Shown: one piece after another, positions 9,132 to 20,586 of the stretch
How the letters are laid out: each line of letters opens with the position of its first letter
How positions within the stretch are numbered: position 1 is the stretch's first letter
From: Halomonas salipaludis
GTDB taxonomy: Bacteria > Pseudomonadota > Gammaproteobacteria > Pseudomonadales > Halomonadaceae
Direction of reading: 5' to 3'
Assembly: GCF_002286975.1 (NCBI RefSeq)
Contig: NZ_NSKB01000008.1
Span: 233,268-297,267, forward strand
Length of the DNA: 64,000 nucleotides
Translations under genes and position numbers: made by a program
Notes under the pieces: generated by a model
The model's input: only the letters and a program-made list of their open reading frames with translations
Told to the model about the DNA's origin: nothing
Databases searched by the model: none

Positions 9132-10288
9132 TGCACCCGCGACTGTGGTTCTCGTTGCTGCTCCCCCCGCTGATGCTCGGCTTGGCGCTCCTGTGGTTCC
9201 AGATGACGCAGCCACTCGAATGGCTCGGCGTATCGCCACCGCCGCTCGAGGAACTGACCGTCGAGCGCACCATCATCGACGACGACGGCCTCGCCCTGAA
9301 GGTACGCGCGGGGGGATCGGAACCCATGCGTATCGCCCAGGTGCAGGTCGATGGTGCCTACTGGCGCTTCCACCAGGAGCCGGCTGGTGAGCTGTCCAGG
9401 GGGCAGGCCGCATGGCTGCAGATCCCCTATCCCTGGGTGGAGGACGAACTGCACGAGGTCACCCTGGTCACCGGCACAGGGGTCACCTTCGGGCACACCA
9501 TCGAGGTGGCGGAGCCAACCCCACAGCCGAGCATCGAGCAGTTGTCCGGCTATGGCGTGCTCGGCCTCTTTGTGGGGGTCCTGCCGGTGGCGCTGGGCAT
9601 GTGCCTGCTGCCGGCGCTACAGCATGCCGGCGCGCGAGGCTTCCAGTTCACGCTGGCCCTGACCCTGGGGCTACTGGCCTTCTTGCTGGTGGACACTCTC
9701 GAGGCCGGGCTCGAACTCGCGGCCGAGGCGGCGTCGCTGTTCCAAGGGCCGGCCCTGGTCTGGCTGACGGCGCTGGTCGCCTTCCTGGCGCTGCTGGGGG
9801 TGGGGCGGCGCCATGGCCTGCCTCCGGAGGGTCGCATTCTGGCGTGGTATATCGCACTGGGCATCGGACTGCACAACCTGGGCGAGGGCCTCGCCATCGG
9901 TGGCGCCTTCGCAGCCGGTGCCGGGGCGCTGGGCACCTTCCTGGTGATCGGTTTTACGCTGCATAACCTGACCGAAGGCGTCGCCATCGCTGCTCCCCTG
10001 ACGCGCCTGTCCATACCTGCCTGGATGTGGGTCGGACTAGTGGCCCTGGCCGGCTTGCCCGCGGTACTCGGCACTTGGCTGGGGGCCTATGCCTTCGCAC
10101 CGCATTGGTCGGCGCTGTTCCTGGGGCTGGGAGCCGGCGCCATTCTACAGGTCTGCGTCGAAGTCGCAGATTATCTACGGCGAACCGCCGTGGCTGAGGC
10201 GATGTCGCCAGTCTCCGGCATTTCAGTGCTGGGTGTCACGGCCGGTGTCGGGATCATGTACGCCACGGCACTGCTCGTGCAGGTGTGA
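9131..10288 (+). CDS. ZIP-like metal permease with an extracytoplasmic N-terminal domain
   Basis: Membrane protein of 385 residues. One N-terminal TM anchor is followed by a domain of roughly 120 residues that is probably periplasmic (from about residue 25 to 145). The C-terminal membrane part contains two ZIP-like helices, LGIGLHNLGEGLAIGGAF and GFTLHNLTEGVAIAAPL, each with the H-N-x-x-E-G motif. The extra domain is not part of ordinary ZIP proteins. It begins at the ATG inside the stop of the multicopper oxidase, so the two may form one system in which the oxidase alters a metal that the permease moves. Confidence 0.82.
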   Translation: MHPRLWFSLLLPPLMLGLALLWFQMTQPLEWLGVSPPPLEELTVERTIIDDDGLALKVRAGGSEPMRIAQVQVDGAYWRFHQEPAGELSRGQAAWLQIPYPWVEDELHEVTLVTGTGVTFGHTIEVAEPTPQPSIEQLSGYGVLGLFVGVLPVALGMCLLPALQHAGARGFQFTLALTLGLLAFLLVDTLEAGLELAAEAASLFQGPALVWLTALVAFLALLGVGRRHGLPPEGRILAWYIALGIGLHNLGEGLAIGGAFAAGAGALGTFLVIGFTLHNLTEGVAIAAPLTRLSIPAWMWVGLVALAGLPAVLGTWLGAYAFAPHWSALFLGLGAGAILQVCVEVADYLRRTAVAEAMSPVSGISVLGVTAGVGIMYATALLVQV

Positions 10289-10297
10289 CCTCGGGGC

Positions 10298-10368
10298 CAC
10301 CTGTCCACTGATCGCCTCATTACACGAGGCTCGATCAACGGGGAGCAGCGACTCCCCAGAAATTGAAG
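10298..10368 (+). pseudogene. Remnant of a merR/methyltransferase 3' junction
   Basis: About 71 bp closely match 15688-15759, where the merR and methyltransferase genes end against each other. The merR frame still reads CPLIASLHE before a one-base deletion shifts it. The copy stops abruptly after the shared CCCCAGAAATTGAAG. It marks an old mer insertion or a recombination scar. Confidence 0.75.
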
Positions 10369-10454
10369 GGCAAGCGGATTAAATGGTTGATCTTACCTTT
10401 GCATGAGAGTGAGACAAACCGGCATCTCATCGGATTATCTGGTTGATGCTTCAC

Positions 10455-10862
10455 CTACTGCTGGTGCATGTTTCCTTCGCTAATTCCAGCAAGAACCCCA
10501 CACGCCTCAACTTCCCGGTCATCGTTGCAACTCGCTCTCAGTGAAACGAGTTGTTTTTCAAGCGCTTGCAGAGCGGTTATCTGCGACCGCACATGAGAGA
10601 TGTGATCATCGAGCAAGGCGTTGACGGCGGTACAAGGCTGATGAGGGTCGTCCTGATAGCTCTGTAGTTCGTGAATCTCAGCCAGTGACAGGCCTAGGAT
10701 TCTGCAGCGACGGATGAAGGCCAGCCGCTCACCATGCTTTTCGGTATAGACACGGTAACCGTTGTCCTGCCGATCAGGCGGCGGCAACAAGCCCTGCTGT
10801 TCATAGAAGCGGATCGTCTGTGTTTCGACCCCTACCAACTGCGCCAACTGACCAATACGCAT
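10455..10862 (-). CDS. cadR: Cd(II)/Pb(II)-responsive MerR-family regulator
   Basis: Transcription activator of 135 residues. The helix-turn-helix IGQLAQLVGVETQTIRFYEQQGLL is almost diagnostic of the CadR/PbrR group. Metal-ligand cysteines are at 77, 112 and 121, the last inside VEACGVL. I chose the ATG at 10862 because GGAGGAGG is just upstream; an in-frame start five codons earlier is less likely. It is divergent from a CDF transporter followed by lspA, the gene set seen in lead/cadmium modules. Confidence 0.9.
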   Translation of the reverse strand: MRIGQLAQLVGVETQTIRFYEQQGLLPPPDRQDNGYRVYTEKHGERLAFIRRCRILGLSLAEIHELQSYQDDPHQPCTAVNALLDDHISHVRSQITALQALEKQLVSLRASCNDDREVEACGVLAGISEGNMHQQ

Positions 10863-10893
10863 CAGCCTCCTCCCCAACGGATTCTTTACTCTA

Positions 10894-10924
10894 TTGACCT
10901 TATAGTAGCTTTATAGTTTTAAAT
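10894..10924 (+). promoter_or_regulatory. CadR/PbrR-type promoter of the CDF-lspA genes
   Basis: TTGACC (10894-10899), a 19-bp spacer holding the dyad CTTATAGTAGCTTTATAG, and TTAAAT (10919-10924). The TTAAAT -10 and TATAGTA core are as I remember for the pbrA promoter of lead resistance. Confidence 0.82.
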
Positions 10925-10957
10925 GGTACCACAACATTGTTCAAGTGGAGTCGTATC

Positions 10958-11857
10958 ATGAACAAATCCTGTGGTGGCGGCGCCTGTGGCGGTGATGCAA
11001 CGTCCGCGGCGGATACCGATATACAGGCCTCCTCCGAAGCGCCGGGGAGATGGGTCAGCGTTTATGCCGTGCCGAAGATGGACTGTCCATCAGAAGAGCG
11101 AATGATTCGCCTAGCCCTGAACGGCTTTGAGGAGGTTCGAGCGCTGTCCTTCGACTTGTCGAACCGCCGGCTGAAGGTCGTACATGACGGCGAGGTCGAG
11201 CCCGTCACCTCGAAACTGAAGACCTTGGGGCTAGGCGCCTCGCTTCAGGAAACCGTCGCTGCAAATCCGGAGACCATCAAGGCCGCCGAGTTCTCGGCAG
11301 CTTCTGCTAAGCAAGAATCCGGGGCCCTGCGCTGGTTGCTCGGCATCAATGCACTTCTGTTCGTGGTGGAAATGACTGCCGGTCTGATCGCCCAGTCCAC
11401 CGGCCTGATTGGAGAATCCCTGGACAATTTTGCCGATGCGGCGGTGTACGGGCTTGCCCTTTATGCGGTTGGACATAGCGTGAAAATGCAGGTACGTGCC
11501 GCGCATCTTGCTGGTGTACTGCAACTGATCTTGGCTGTGGGCGTACTCATAGAGGTGGTGAGACGCTTTGTATTCGGTAGTGAGCCTGAATCGCTGGTGA
11601 TGATGGCTATCGCATTCGTCGCATTGATTGCCAATACCAGTTGTCTGCTGCTCATATCCAAACATCGGGAGGGCGGGGCGCACATGAAGGCAAGCTGGAT
11701 ATTCTCGGCCAACGACGTGGTGATCAACCTGGGGGTCATCACCGCCGGCGCCCTGGTCGCGTGGACCGGGTCCAATTATCCGGATCTGATTATCGGCACC
11801 ATCGCGGGGGTCATTGTACTTAACGGTGCCAGACGCATTCTGGCGTTGAAGGGTTAA
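10958..11857 (+). CDS. CDF-type cation transporter with Cys-rich N-terminus
   Basis: Membrane transporter of 299 residues, likely exporting Cd2+/Pb2+/Zn2+. The first residues (MNKSCGGGACGG) form a possible metal-binding tail. A degenerate HMA-like domain with PKMDCPSEE, one Cys only, follows. TM helices carry TGLIGESLDNFADA, the CDF motif. I prefer the ATG at 10958 (GTGGAG upstream) to an in-frame start seven codons earlier. It is under the cadR-type promoter and is followed after 3 bp by lspA. Confidence 0.88.
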   Translation: MNKSCGGGACGGDATSAADTDIQASSEAPGRWVSVYAVPKMDCPSEERMIRLALNGFEEVRALSFDLSNRRLKVVHDGEVEPVTSKLKTLGLGASLQETVAANPETIKAAEFSAASAKQESGALRWLLGINALLFVVEMTAGLIAQSTGLIGESLDNFADAAVYGLALYAVGHSVKMQVRAAHLAGVLQLILAVGVLIEVVRRFVFGSEPESLVMMAIAFVALIANTSCLLLISKHREGGAHMKASWIFSANDVVINLGVITAGALVAWTGSNYPDLIIGTIAGVIVLNGARRILALKG

Positions 11858-11860
11858 ATA

Positions 11861-12373
11861 ATGCTCATTATTGGCAAAAAGCTCTCGCCGTATGCCCTGT
11901 TGTCCATATCGGGCCTGCTGGCAGCGTCTGATCAGGCCGTAAAATGGCTGGTGCAGCAATCAATGGCCTATGGCGAGTCTATTTCAGTGACCCCGTTCTT
12001 TAACTGGGTGCACGTATGGAACACCGGTGCCGCATTCAGTCTTTTTGCGAATGGTGGAGGCTGGCAGCGCTACTTTTTTATCGGAATCGCGGTGGTGGTC
12101 TCGATTTTTCTGATCAAGCTGATCCTTGAAAATCGTCATAAAGGAGAAGCCATCGCTTACAGTCTTATCCTCGGTGGCGCCATGGGCAACCTGATTGACC
12201 GGGTCTTTCGCGGCTATGTTGTGGATTCCTTTGATTTCTATTGGCGCGACTGGCATTGGCCGGCCTTCAACCTGGCTGATATTGCAATTGTCCTCGGTGC
12301 CTTACTTTTCGTTTCCGGCAGCTTGTTGGGTAAAAAAACAAACACCAATGCCGAGCCGGATGGATCTGACTGA
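11861..12373 (+). CDS. lspA: Lipoprotein signal peptidase (signal peptidase II), accessory copy
   Basis: Aspartic membrane peptidase of 170 residues that removes lipoprotein signal peptides. The family motifs are present: ASDQAVKWLV, WNTGAAFS, GGAMGNLIDR and DSFDFY...FNLADIAI, with the catalytic Asp in NLADI. It is three bases downstream of the CDF gene and co-transcribed. In lead-resistance operons (pbrC) an lspA homologue also follows the transporter genes. It is probably an accessory to a housekeeping copy elsewhere; here it pairs with an accessory lgt at 31414. Confidence 0.92.
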   Translation: MLIIGKKLSPYALLSISGLLAASDQAVKWLVQQSMAYGESISVTPFFNWVHVWNTGAAFSLFANGGGWQRYFFIGIAVVVSIFLIKLILENRHKGEAIAYSLILGGAMGNLIDRVFRGYVVDSFDFYWRDWHWPAFNLADIAIVLGALLFVSGSLLGKKTNTNAEPDGSD

Positions 12374-12394
12374 CACCTACGCCTATACAACACC

Positions 12395-12660
12395 ATGCCC
12401 GAACTTCCCGACAACATCCTTCACCTGCCGCAATACCAAGTACTGGGCTGCAAATCAACCGACGACGAAATGCACTTCCAGGTGGACGTGCCCGATCCGA
12501 TCGCCTGCGAGGAATGCGGCGTGCAGGGTGAGTTCGTGCGGTTCGGCAAGCGTGATGTTCCCTATCGTGATCTGCCCATCCAAGGCAAGCGGGTCACTCT
12601 CTGGTTGGTCCGCCGCCGACACACCTGCCGGGCCTGCAAGACAACATTGAGTCTCCGGGA
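12395..12660 (+). pseudogene. ISL3-family transposase, N-terminal fragment
   Basis: The first ~85 codons read as an ISL3 transposase zinc-finger region: two CxxC pairs (CEECG and CRACK) with RDLPIQGKRVTLWLVRRRHTC between. The catalytic DDE part is absent. The frame runs out in the sequence that forms the merA 3' end. The right boundary is approximate. This is a remnant left beside the mer genes. Confidence 0.78.
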
Positions 12661-12692
12661 ATCCCGGTACGGTTCGCTCAATCTCAGCCTGT

Positions 12693-14586
<1,894 letters not shown>

Positions 14587-14588
14587 AC

Positions 14589-14867
14589 TTATTCCTTAAC
14601 CGTCGAGGGATAACCTGCATTGGCCGTGGCCTGGAGCAGGGCCTCAACCGTGGTCTTGGCATCATCGAAGGTGACCACGGCCTCACGATCCGGGTAGCTC
14701 ACGTCGATTTGCGAGACGCCGTCCACCTTGTTGAGTGCGGCCTTGACGGTGATCGGGCAGGCGGCGCAGGTCATGCCCGGTACCGAGAGCGTCACGGTCT
14801 GCAGGGCCGCCATGGCGGGAGGGCTGAGCAGGGCGAGTATCGCGATGAGGGCGAAACGAGCTTTCAT
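14589..14867 (-). CDS. merP: Periplasmic mercury-binding protein MerP
   Basis: Secreted HMA-domain protein of 92 residues. The signal peptide (FALIAILALLSPPAMA) is followed by VPGMTCAACPITVKAAL, whose two Cys bind Hg2+ before handing it to MerT or MerF. Size and motif are standard. It lies between merT and merF. Confidence 0.96.
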   Translation of the reverse strand: MKARFALIAILALLSPPAMAALQTVTLSVPGMTCAACPITVKAALNKVDGVSQIDVSYPDREAVVTFDDAKTTVEALLQATANAGYPSTVKE

Positions 14868-14880
14868 GGAGAACCTCCTC

Positions 14881-15231
14881 TCAATAGAACCAGGGCAAGG
14901 TGTAGGGAAAGACCAGCGCAGTCAGTACCAGTAGCGACACAATCCAGAACATGACCTTGTAGCCCGTCCTGACGCGTGGCATGGCACACACCTCACCCGG
15001 CTGGCACTTTTTCACTGGCCGGAAGATCCGGCGCCAGGCGAAGAACAGTGCCACCAGCGCCATACCGACGAAGAGTGGGCGGTAGGGTTCCAGGGCCGTC
15101 AGGTTGCCGATCCAGGCGCCGGAAATCCCCAGCATGATCAGCACCAGCGGGCCGAGGCAGCAGACCGAGGCAAGGAGGGCAGCAAGCCCACCGGCAGCCA
15201 GGGGCCCTTTCCCCGTTTTCGATGTAGACAT
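14881..15231 (-). CDS. merT: Mercury transporter MerT
   Basis: Inner-membrane Hg2+ importer of 116 residues with three TM helices. TM1 contains LLASVCCLGPLVLIMLG, and the cytoplasmic loop has KKCQPGEVCAMP with the second Cys pair. The start at 15231 (MSTSKTGKGP) matches the normal MerT N-terminus; an ATG six codons earlier (15249) is possible. It is the first gene of the operon behind the mer promoter. Confidence 0.95.
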   Translation of the reverse strand: MSTSKTGKGPLAAGGLAALLASVCCLGPLVLIMLGISGAWIGNLTALEPYRPLFVGMALVALFFAWRRIFRPVKKCQPGEVCAMPRVRTGYKVMFWIVSLLVLTALVFPYTLPWFY

Positions 15232-15268
15232 TGCGCTTGCACCTTTCATGACCTTGTTTACTGGGATA

Positions 15269-15299
15269 AGGTTACATCCGTAGTCAGATACGGAGTCAA
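15269..15299 (-). promoter_or_regulatory. mer operon promoter/operator
   Basis: On the minus strand, TTGACT (15294-15299) and TAACCT (15269-15274) are 19 bp apart. The spacer holds the perfect dyad CCGTA-6 bp-TACGG. This is the classic MerR operator. Confidence 0.93.
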
Positions 15300-15304
15300 G
15301 CGTC

Positions 15305-15757
15305 ATGAAGAGACAGGGGGATAGAGTAGCGGGCACTATGACCATTGGTGGCCTGGCCAAGGCGGTTGGCGTCAATGTCGAGACCATCCGGTATTATCAG
15401 CGCCGTGGGCTACTCTCAGAGCCCGAACGTCCTGCCGGCAGTATTCGCCGCTATGGCACAGCCGACGTCGCGCGGCTGACCTTCGTCAAAACCGGGCAGC
15501 GGTTGGGCTTCAGCCTGGACGAGATTGCCGAGCTGTTGCGATTGGAGGATGGCACTCATTGCCAGGAGGCCAGCACCCTCGCTGAGCATAAACTACGGGA
15601 TGTCCGTGAGAAGGTCGCCAGCCTCCAGCGTATCGAGCGGACACTGGACGAACTTGTACAGGCGTGTCATGAACAGGAGGGAAGTATCACCTGCCCGCTG
15701 ATTGCGTCCTTACATGAGGGCTCGATCACAGGGGAACAGCGGCTCCCCAGAAATTGA
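15305..15757 (+). CDS. merR: Mercury-responsive regulator MerR
   Basis: Hg2+-sensing activator/repressor of 150 residues. The helix-turn-helix is [23 protein letters not shown]. Cysteines 86, 121 and 130 keep the spacing of the Hg-binding triad known from Tn501 MerR (82, 117, 126). It is divergent from merT across the operator. The last 32 bp overlap the 3' end of the convergent methyltransferase gene, so the final residues ([10 protein letters not shown]) are coded in antisense to that gene. Confidence 0.95.
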   Translation: MKRQGDRVAGTMTIGGLAKAVGVNVETIRYYQRRGLLSEPERPAGSIRRYGTADVARLTFVKTGQRLGFSLDEIAELLRLEDGTHCQEASTLAEHKLRDVREKVASLQRIERTLDELVQACHEQEGSITCPLIASLHEGSITGEQRLPRN

Positions 15758-16358
15758 AGCCAGCGAACCGCGGAACTTTCGGTAGATAGCCCGTCTCCAT
15801 TCGCTGGATACGGAAGCCAGCGTGCTCGATGAGCTCGGGGATGGCACGGTTGAGATGGCAGCCCCCCGCCACCTTGCGCCACAGGGGGTTGACGCGGTCC
15901 TGCCACTGGCGCACGGCTTCGTCGGGCGCCGTGCCGTGTTCGCAGAACAGCAGCTGGCCACCCGGCTTGAGCACGCGACGCATCTGCTCCAGCGCCCGGT
16001 GCCAGTCCGGAATCGTGCACAGGGTGTAGGTGAGCACCACGGTATCGACACTGTTGTCGTCGAGAGGAACCTCCTCGCCCGGCAGGTCCAGCCAGCGCAC
16101 CTCGAACGGTGCGCCGATGACGTTGTGGCGGGCCTTGCGTCGCATGCCTTCGGAAGGCTCGAGCCCCCAGACCAGCTCGACCCGGTCCGGATCGTAGTGG
16201 GGAATATTGAGCCCGGACCCCATACCCACCTCCAGAACACGGCCCCGGGCTTGCGGCACCACGGCCGCCCGCTGACGATCGACCACCGTGTTGCCACACG
16301 CCAGGTGGAGGAAATGCGGCAGAACACGATTCTCGTAGAAGGACATCTGTATCGTCAT
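15726..16358 (-). CDS. Class I SAM-dependent methyltransferase
   Basis: Soluble enzyme of 210 residues. The SAM-binding motif I is [15 protein letters not shown]; later motifs are [13 protein letters not shown] and [15 protein letters not shown]. The fold is like that of small Methyltransf_11 proteins. It is downstream of the multicopper oxidase at 16414 on the same strand with a gap of about 55 bp, and so may be the last gene of the copper operon that starts near 21309. The substrate is unknown. Its end overlaps merR. Confidence 0.85.
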   Translation of the reverse strand: MTIQMSFYENRVLPHFLHLACGNTVVDRQRAAVVPQARGRVLEVGMGSGLNIPHYDPDRVELVWGLEPSEGMRRKARHNVIGAPFEVRWLDLPGEEVPLDDNSVDTVVLTYTLCTIPDWHRALEQMRRVLKPGGQLLFCEHGTAPDEAVRQWQDRVNPLWRKVAGGCHLNRAIPELIEHAGFRIQRMETGYLPKVPRFAGFNFWGAAVPL

Positions 16359-16413
16359 CCCGTGTGGTTGCCAGGTGATCGAAATACGGTGTGATCGAAA
16401 CCAGACCGGTTCG

Positions 16414-18048
16414 TTATGCCACCACCTTGAAGTAGCGCATCATACCGGCATCCTCATGCTCCATGTTGTGGCAGTGGTACATGTAGAACCCCTCGAAGTC
16501 CTTGAAGGTCAGAGCGATGCGCACCCGTTCCTCCGGGAACACCAGCACCGTGTCATGCAATCCCGCGTCGATGATCCCATCGTGCAGGTCCGTCTTGCCG
16601 CCCGCCGATATCCGCTCCTGAACCAGGAATTGCAGTCCATGAACGTGCATGGGGTGCGGCATCATGGTGTTGTTGACGAACTCCCAGATCTCCGTCTGCG
16701 CCAGCCGGACGATCTCGTCATCTGCCACCGTCGCGCCCTCCATCTGCCGGCCGTTGATCGTGAACCCCTGCATCATGCGCATGCCCAGCTCGAAGCGGCG
16801 TACTGGCGTATCGGCCTGAACCGGGGAGGCCGGCAGGTCTTGAGCCAAGCGTTCCGGCAGGGTTTCCGCATCGTTCGCCCGTGCGACGACGGCGAAGGTA
16901 ACTAGCGAGAGCCGCTCGCTTCCCATCATGTCGCGCATCATGCCTCGATCCATCATGCCGTCCATCCGGTCGCCCATCATCCCTCGATCCATCAAGCCGT
17001 CCATCATCCCTCGGTCCATCATGCCACCACCGCCCATCATGCCGAGTTGGTACTCCTCGCTCACCAGCTGTACGGAGTCTCCGGGCTCGGTGTCGCCAAA
17101 GTCGACCCACAGATCGATCCGTTGGGCCGGCGCCAGTGTGACCGAGCGGCGCCGCTCGGGCTTGGCGAGCAGGCCACCGTCGGTGCCGATGACGGTCACC
17201 GCCCGGCCATCGCTCCAGGCCAGCTTGTAGATGCGCGAGTTGGAGCCGTTGAGCAGGCGCAATCGATATGGCTGCGTGGACACCTCGCGTCGCGCGTCCG
17301 GGTGGCCGTTCACCAGTACCCGCTCCCCGCGAAAGCCCTGCATGCGGGTCATCATCGCCCCCATGCCACCATCGTCGATGTACTGAAGCTCATTGCCATT
17401 GCTAAAAGTGCGATCCTGCAGGATGAGGACCAGTTCCCGCTCTCCGTCGGGGAGCTCCAAGGCACGCTCGGCGTCGTCGTTGATGATCAGTGGACCGGCA
17501 AGGCCGGCGTAACTCTGAAAGCCGACCCGGCCACCGTTGGGGCCGTGAGGATGGGGGTGGTACCAGTACAGACCGGCGCGATCCACGACATCGAAGGCGA
17601 GCGTCGTGCTCGTCGCCGGCGCGATCGGCAGGCGCGGCTGACCGTCCATTTCTGGCGGCACGTGCAGCCCATGCCAATGCACGGTGGTGTCTTCGGGGAG
17701 CTCGTTGTCGATGCGCACATGCACGCGCTGGCCGCGGAACAGGCGGATCAGCGGGCCGGCATAGCTCTCACCCACGGGCATCAGGGTATCTTCAGGCCCG
17801 ACGATTCGCTCGGCCGTGTAGCGCCAGACGTCGCTCGGCGCACCGGGCAGGATAGCCACCTTGTCGGGATGGGCTCGCACACGCAGGTCGACGTCGAAGG
17901 GCCCCTCCATGGCCGTCGACGCGGACGCCGCCCGCAGAGCGGGGCGATATCCCCCGAGCCATACCCCGGCCCCCACCAGGGTCGACAACGCCGCCACACC
18001 GCCGATGCGGCGCAATACGCTACGTCGCTGCAGGTCGACATAAGCCAT
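16414..18048 (-). CDS. CueO/CopA-type multicopper oxidase with Met-rich insert
   Basis: Periplasmic three-domain multicopper oxidase of 544 residues, likely a cuprous oxidase. An N-terminal Tat-like signal (QRRSVLRRIGG) is followed by copper motifs VHWHGLH, YWYHPHPHG, HPMHVHG and MYHCHNMEHEDAGMM. Between about residues 335 and 375 lies a Met-rich tract of repeated MMDRGMMDGLMDRGMM type units, expected to gather Cu+ near the type 1 site, as the Met-rich region of CueO does. It is 38 bp downstream of the copper ATPase. Confidence 0.93.
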   Translation of the reverse strand: MAYVDLQRRSVLRRIGGVAALSTLVGAGVWLGGYRPALRAASASTAMEGPFDVDLRVRAHPDKVAILPGAPSDVWRYTAERIVGPEDTLMPVGESYAGPLIRLFRGQRVHVRIDNELPEDTTVHWHGLHVPPEMDGQPRLPIAPATSTTLAFDVVDRAGLYWYHPHPHGPNGGRVGFQSYAGLAGPLIINDDAERALELPDGERELVLILQDRTFSNGNELQYIDDGGMGAMMTRMQGFRGERVLVNGHPDARREVSTQPYRLRLLNGSNSRIYKLAWSDGRAVTVIGTDGGLLAKPERRRSVTLAPAQRIDLWVDFGDTEPGDSVQLVSEEYQLGMMGGGGMMDRGMMDGLMDRGMMGDRMDGMMDRGMMRDMMGSERLSLVTFAVVARANDAETLPERLAQDLPASPVQADTPVRRFELGMRMMQGFTINGRQMEGATVADDEIVRLAQTEIWEFVNNTMMPHPMHVHGLQFLVQERISAGGKTDLHDGIIDAGLHDTVLVFPEERVRIALTFKDFEGFYMYHCHNMEHEDAGMMRYFKVVA

Positions 18049-18086
18049 GATGCTCCCCCTCTTCTATGGTTGTCGGCGGCCCCGGC

Positions 18087-20486
18087 TCATAGCTTGGCGG
18101 CGCGTAGCCGCAGTGCGTTGGCGATGACCGAGACCGAGCTCAGGCTCATCGCGGCGGCGGCGTAGATGGGACTGAGCAGCCAGCCGGTGAACGGAAACAG
18201 CACCCCGGCGGCCAGAGGCACCCCCAGGCTGTTGTAGACGAAGGCGAAAAACAGGTTCTGGCGGATATTGCGCATCACCCGGCGACTGAGATGGCGGGAG
18301 CGAACAATGCCGGAGAGATCCCCTCTCACCAGGGTCACCCCCGCGCTCTGGATGGCGACATCGGTCCCCGTGCCCATGGCGATACCGACGTCAGCCTCGG
18401 CCAGGGCGGGGGCGTCATTGACGCCGTCGCCGGCCATGGCGACCACGCGCCCGGCCTCGCGATGCTCGCGCACGATACGCCCCTTATCTTCCGGCAGTAC
18501 GTCCGCTTCAATTTCGTCGATACCAAGTTGGCGCGCCACGGCTTCGGCGGTGGTACGGTTGTCGCCGGTGAGCATAACCAGGCGCAGGCCATCCTCTTTG
18601 AGCGTCCGGATCGCCTGTGCGGTGGTTTCCTTGATCGGGTCCGCGACACCGATGAGTCCCATGACCTGATCATCGGCCACCAGGAACATCACGGTTTGCC
18701 CTTCGGCTTGCAGCGTCTCGGCACGCTGCGTCCATTCCCGCGCCTCCACACCACGTGTTTCGAGCAGCCGGGCATTGCCAAGCGCAAGCTCGCGTCCTTC
18801 GACCCGACCGGTGACCCCCATGCCGGTCACCGCCTCGAAATCGCTGGCATCGCTCAGCTCGACATGATGCTCTTGCGCAGCACTGACAATGGCCTCGGCC
18901 AACGGATGTTCGCTGCCTCGCTCGAGGCTGCCGGCAAGTTGCAGCAACTGCGTTTCATCGCTGCCGGAAACGGGCTCGAGGGATACGACCCGGGGTTTAC
19001 CCTCTGTGAGGGTGCCGGTCTTGTCGACGACCAGGGTGTCGACTTTCTCGAAACGTTCCAGTGCCTCGGCATTCTTGATCAACACGCCCGCCCGGGCCCC
19101 GCGACCGACCCCAACCTGGATCGACATCGGCGTCGCCAAGCCGAGCGCACAGGGACACGCGATGATCAGCACCGATACCGCGGCGATCACCGCGTAGGCC
19201 ATCGCCGGCGGTGGCCCCCAGATCCCCCAGGCAATAAATGCCAGGATCGCCACGGTAACCACCGCGGGGACGAAATAGCCGGCGACAACGTCGGCAAGCC
19301 GCTGCACGGGCGGCTGCGAACGCTGCGCTTCGGCCACCATCTCCGCTATCTGCGAAAGCACCGTGTCCTCGCCGACCTTGTCGGCGCGCATGACTAAGCT
19401 GCCCTGACCATTCACGGTGCCGCCGATGACCGTGTCGCCCTCGCGCTTCTCGACGGGAAGGGACTCCCCGGTCACCATCGACTCGTCCAGCGTGCTGTGG
19501 CCTTCGAGCACCTCGCCATCGACCGGCACCTTGTCACCGGGGCGTACCCGTAGACGGTCACCGGTACACAGCTCGTCGAGCGAGACCTCCTCGTCATTGC
19601 CCTCGGCATCGATGCGTCGTGCGGTCGGCGGCGCGAGATCGAGGATCGCGCGCAGCGCACTGCCGGTCTTCTCGCGGGCGCGGGCCTCGATCACTTGACC
19701 GAGCAGGATCAGCACGACGATCACCGCCGCCGCCTCGAAATACACGCCGACCGAGCCATCGGCGTCACGGAAAGTGGCCGGGAATATCCCAGGGGCGAGC
19801 GTGGCGACGACACTGTAGCCATAGGCCGCCCCCACACCGAGGGCGATCAGCGTGAACATGTTGAGGTTGCGGGAGACGAGAGACCTCCAGCCACGCAGGA
19901 AGAATGGCCATCCGGCCCATAGCACCACGGGCGTGGCAAAGATCAGTTCGATCCAGTGCCCGCCGCCGGCGGGCAGCACCTCATCCAACCAAGGGCCGAT
20001 GCCGGGTAGCATACTGCCCATGGCGACGAACAGTACCGGCAGCGTCAGCAGGCCGCCCACCCAGAAACGTCGGAACATGTCGAGGAACTCGGCGCTGCGT
20101 TCCTCTCCGGAAACGCGGGTGGGCTCGAGTGCCATGCCACACTTGGGGCAGTCGCCGGGCTCATCCTGCCGCACCTCCGGATGCATGGGGCAGGTATACT
20201 GGACCCTCGACGACGGTTGCGGCTTGACGGGTTCCAGCGCCATGCCGCACTTGGGACACTCCCCCGGCTCGTCGCTCTCCACGCCAGAACACATGGGGCA
20301 GAAATAGTTGGCCTTGCCACTGGGCTTCGACGCAGCCGCCGAGGTGGCGGCAAGCACGGCGTCCGGATCCTCGCGAAAGTGCTCGGCGCACTGCTTGCTA
20401 CAGAAATGGTAACGCTCACCGCGATGCTCGACGCTCTCCGCCGAGGCGGGATCGACGCTCATGCCACAAACGGGGTCTTTTGCCAT
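18087..20486 (-). CDS. copA: Copper P1B-type ATPase with YHS and two HMBD domains
   Basis: Inner-membrane Cu+/Ag+ exporter of 799 residues. The N-terminus has a YHS domain ([13 protein letters not shown]...FCSKQC, 1-45) and two HMBD units (about 61-86 and 97-122, each ending [10 protein letters not shown]), in place of CxxC HMA domains. It then has [23 protein letters not shown], a [10 protein letters not shown] hinge and the SerP-like C-terminus. The ATG at 20486 has GGAGGG upstream. It lies between ccdA-like (20587) and the multicopper oxidase. Confidence 0.95.
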   Translation of the reverse strand: MAKDPVCGMSVDPASAESVEHRGERYHFCSKQCAEHFREDPDAVLAATSAAASKPSGKANYFCPMCSGVESDEPGECPKCGMALEPVKPQPSSRVQYTCPMHPEVRQDEPGDCPKCGMALEPTRVSGEERSAEFLDMFRRFWVGGLLTLPVLFVAMGSMLPGIGPWLDEVLPAGGGHWIELIFATPVVLWAGWPFFLRGWRSLVSRNLNMFTLIALGVGAAYGYSVVATLAPGIFPATFRDADGSVGVYFEAAAVIVVLILLGQVIEARAREKTGSALRAILDLAPPTARRIDAEGNDEEVSLDELCTGDRLRVRPGDKVPVDGEVLEGHSTLDESMVTGESLPVEKREGDTVIGGTVNGQGSLVMRADKVGEDTVLSQIAEMVAEAQRSQPPVQRLADVVAGYFVPAVVTVAILAFIAWGIWGPPPAMAYAVIAAVSVLIIACPCALGLATPMSIQVGVGRGARAGVLIKNAEALERFEKVDTLVVDKTGTLTEGKPRVVSLEPVSGSDETQLLQLAGSLERGSEHPLAEAIVSAAQEHHVELSDASDFEAVTGMGVTGRVEGRELALGNARLLETRGVEAREWTQRAETLQAEGQTVMFLVADDQVMGLIGVADPIKETTAQAIRTLKEDGLRLVMLTGDNRTTAEAVARQLGIDEIEADVLPEDKGRIVREHREAGRVVAMAGDGVNDAPALAEADVGIAMGTGTDVAIQSAGVTLVRGDLSGIVRSRHLSRRVMRNIRQNLFFAFVYNSLGVPLAAGVLFPFTGWLLSPIYAAAAMSLSSVSVIANALRLRAAKL

Positions 20487-20586
20487 GACGAACCCTCCAT
20501 TGTACAAAAGGTTCCTGTTGCGTGGTCGGTGGCCTTTCTCCTCGCTGATATGAACAGGTTACACCTTGCCACCGCCGCCGACCCGA

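Noticed and set aside
17047..18165. 372-codon frame opposite the multicopper oxidase
   Set aside because: Antisense shadow without recognisable features.
20487..20530. MerR-type promoter directly before the YHS/HMBD ATPase
   Set aside because: No -35/-10 pair with the right spacing; the ATPase is more likely transcribed from the promoter at 21393.
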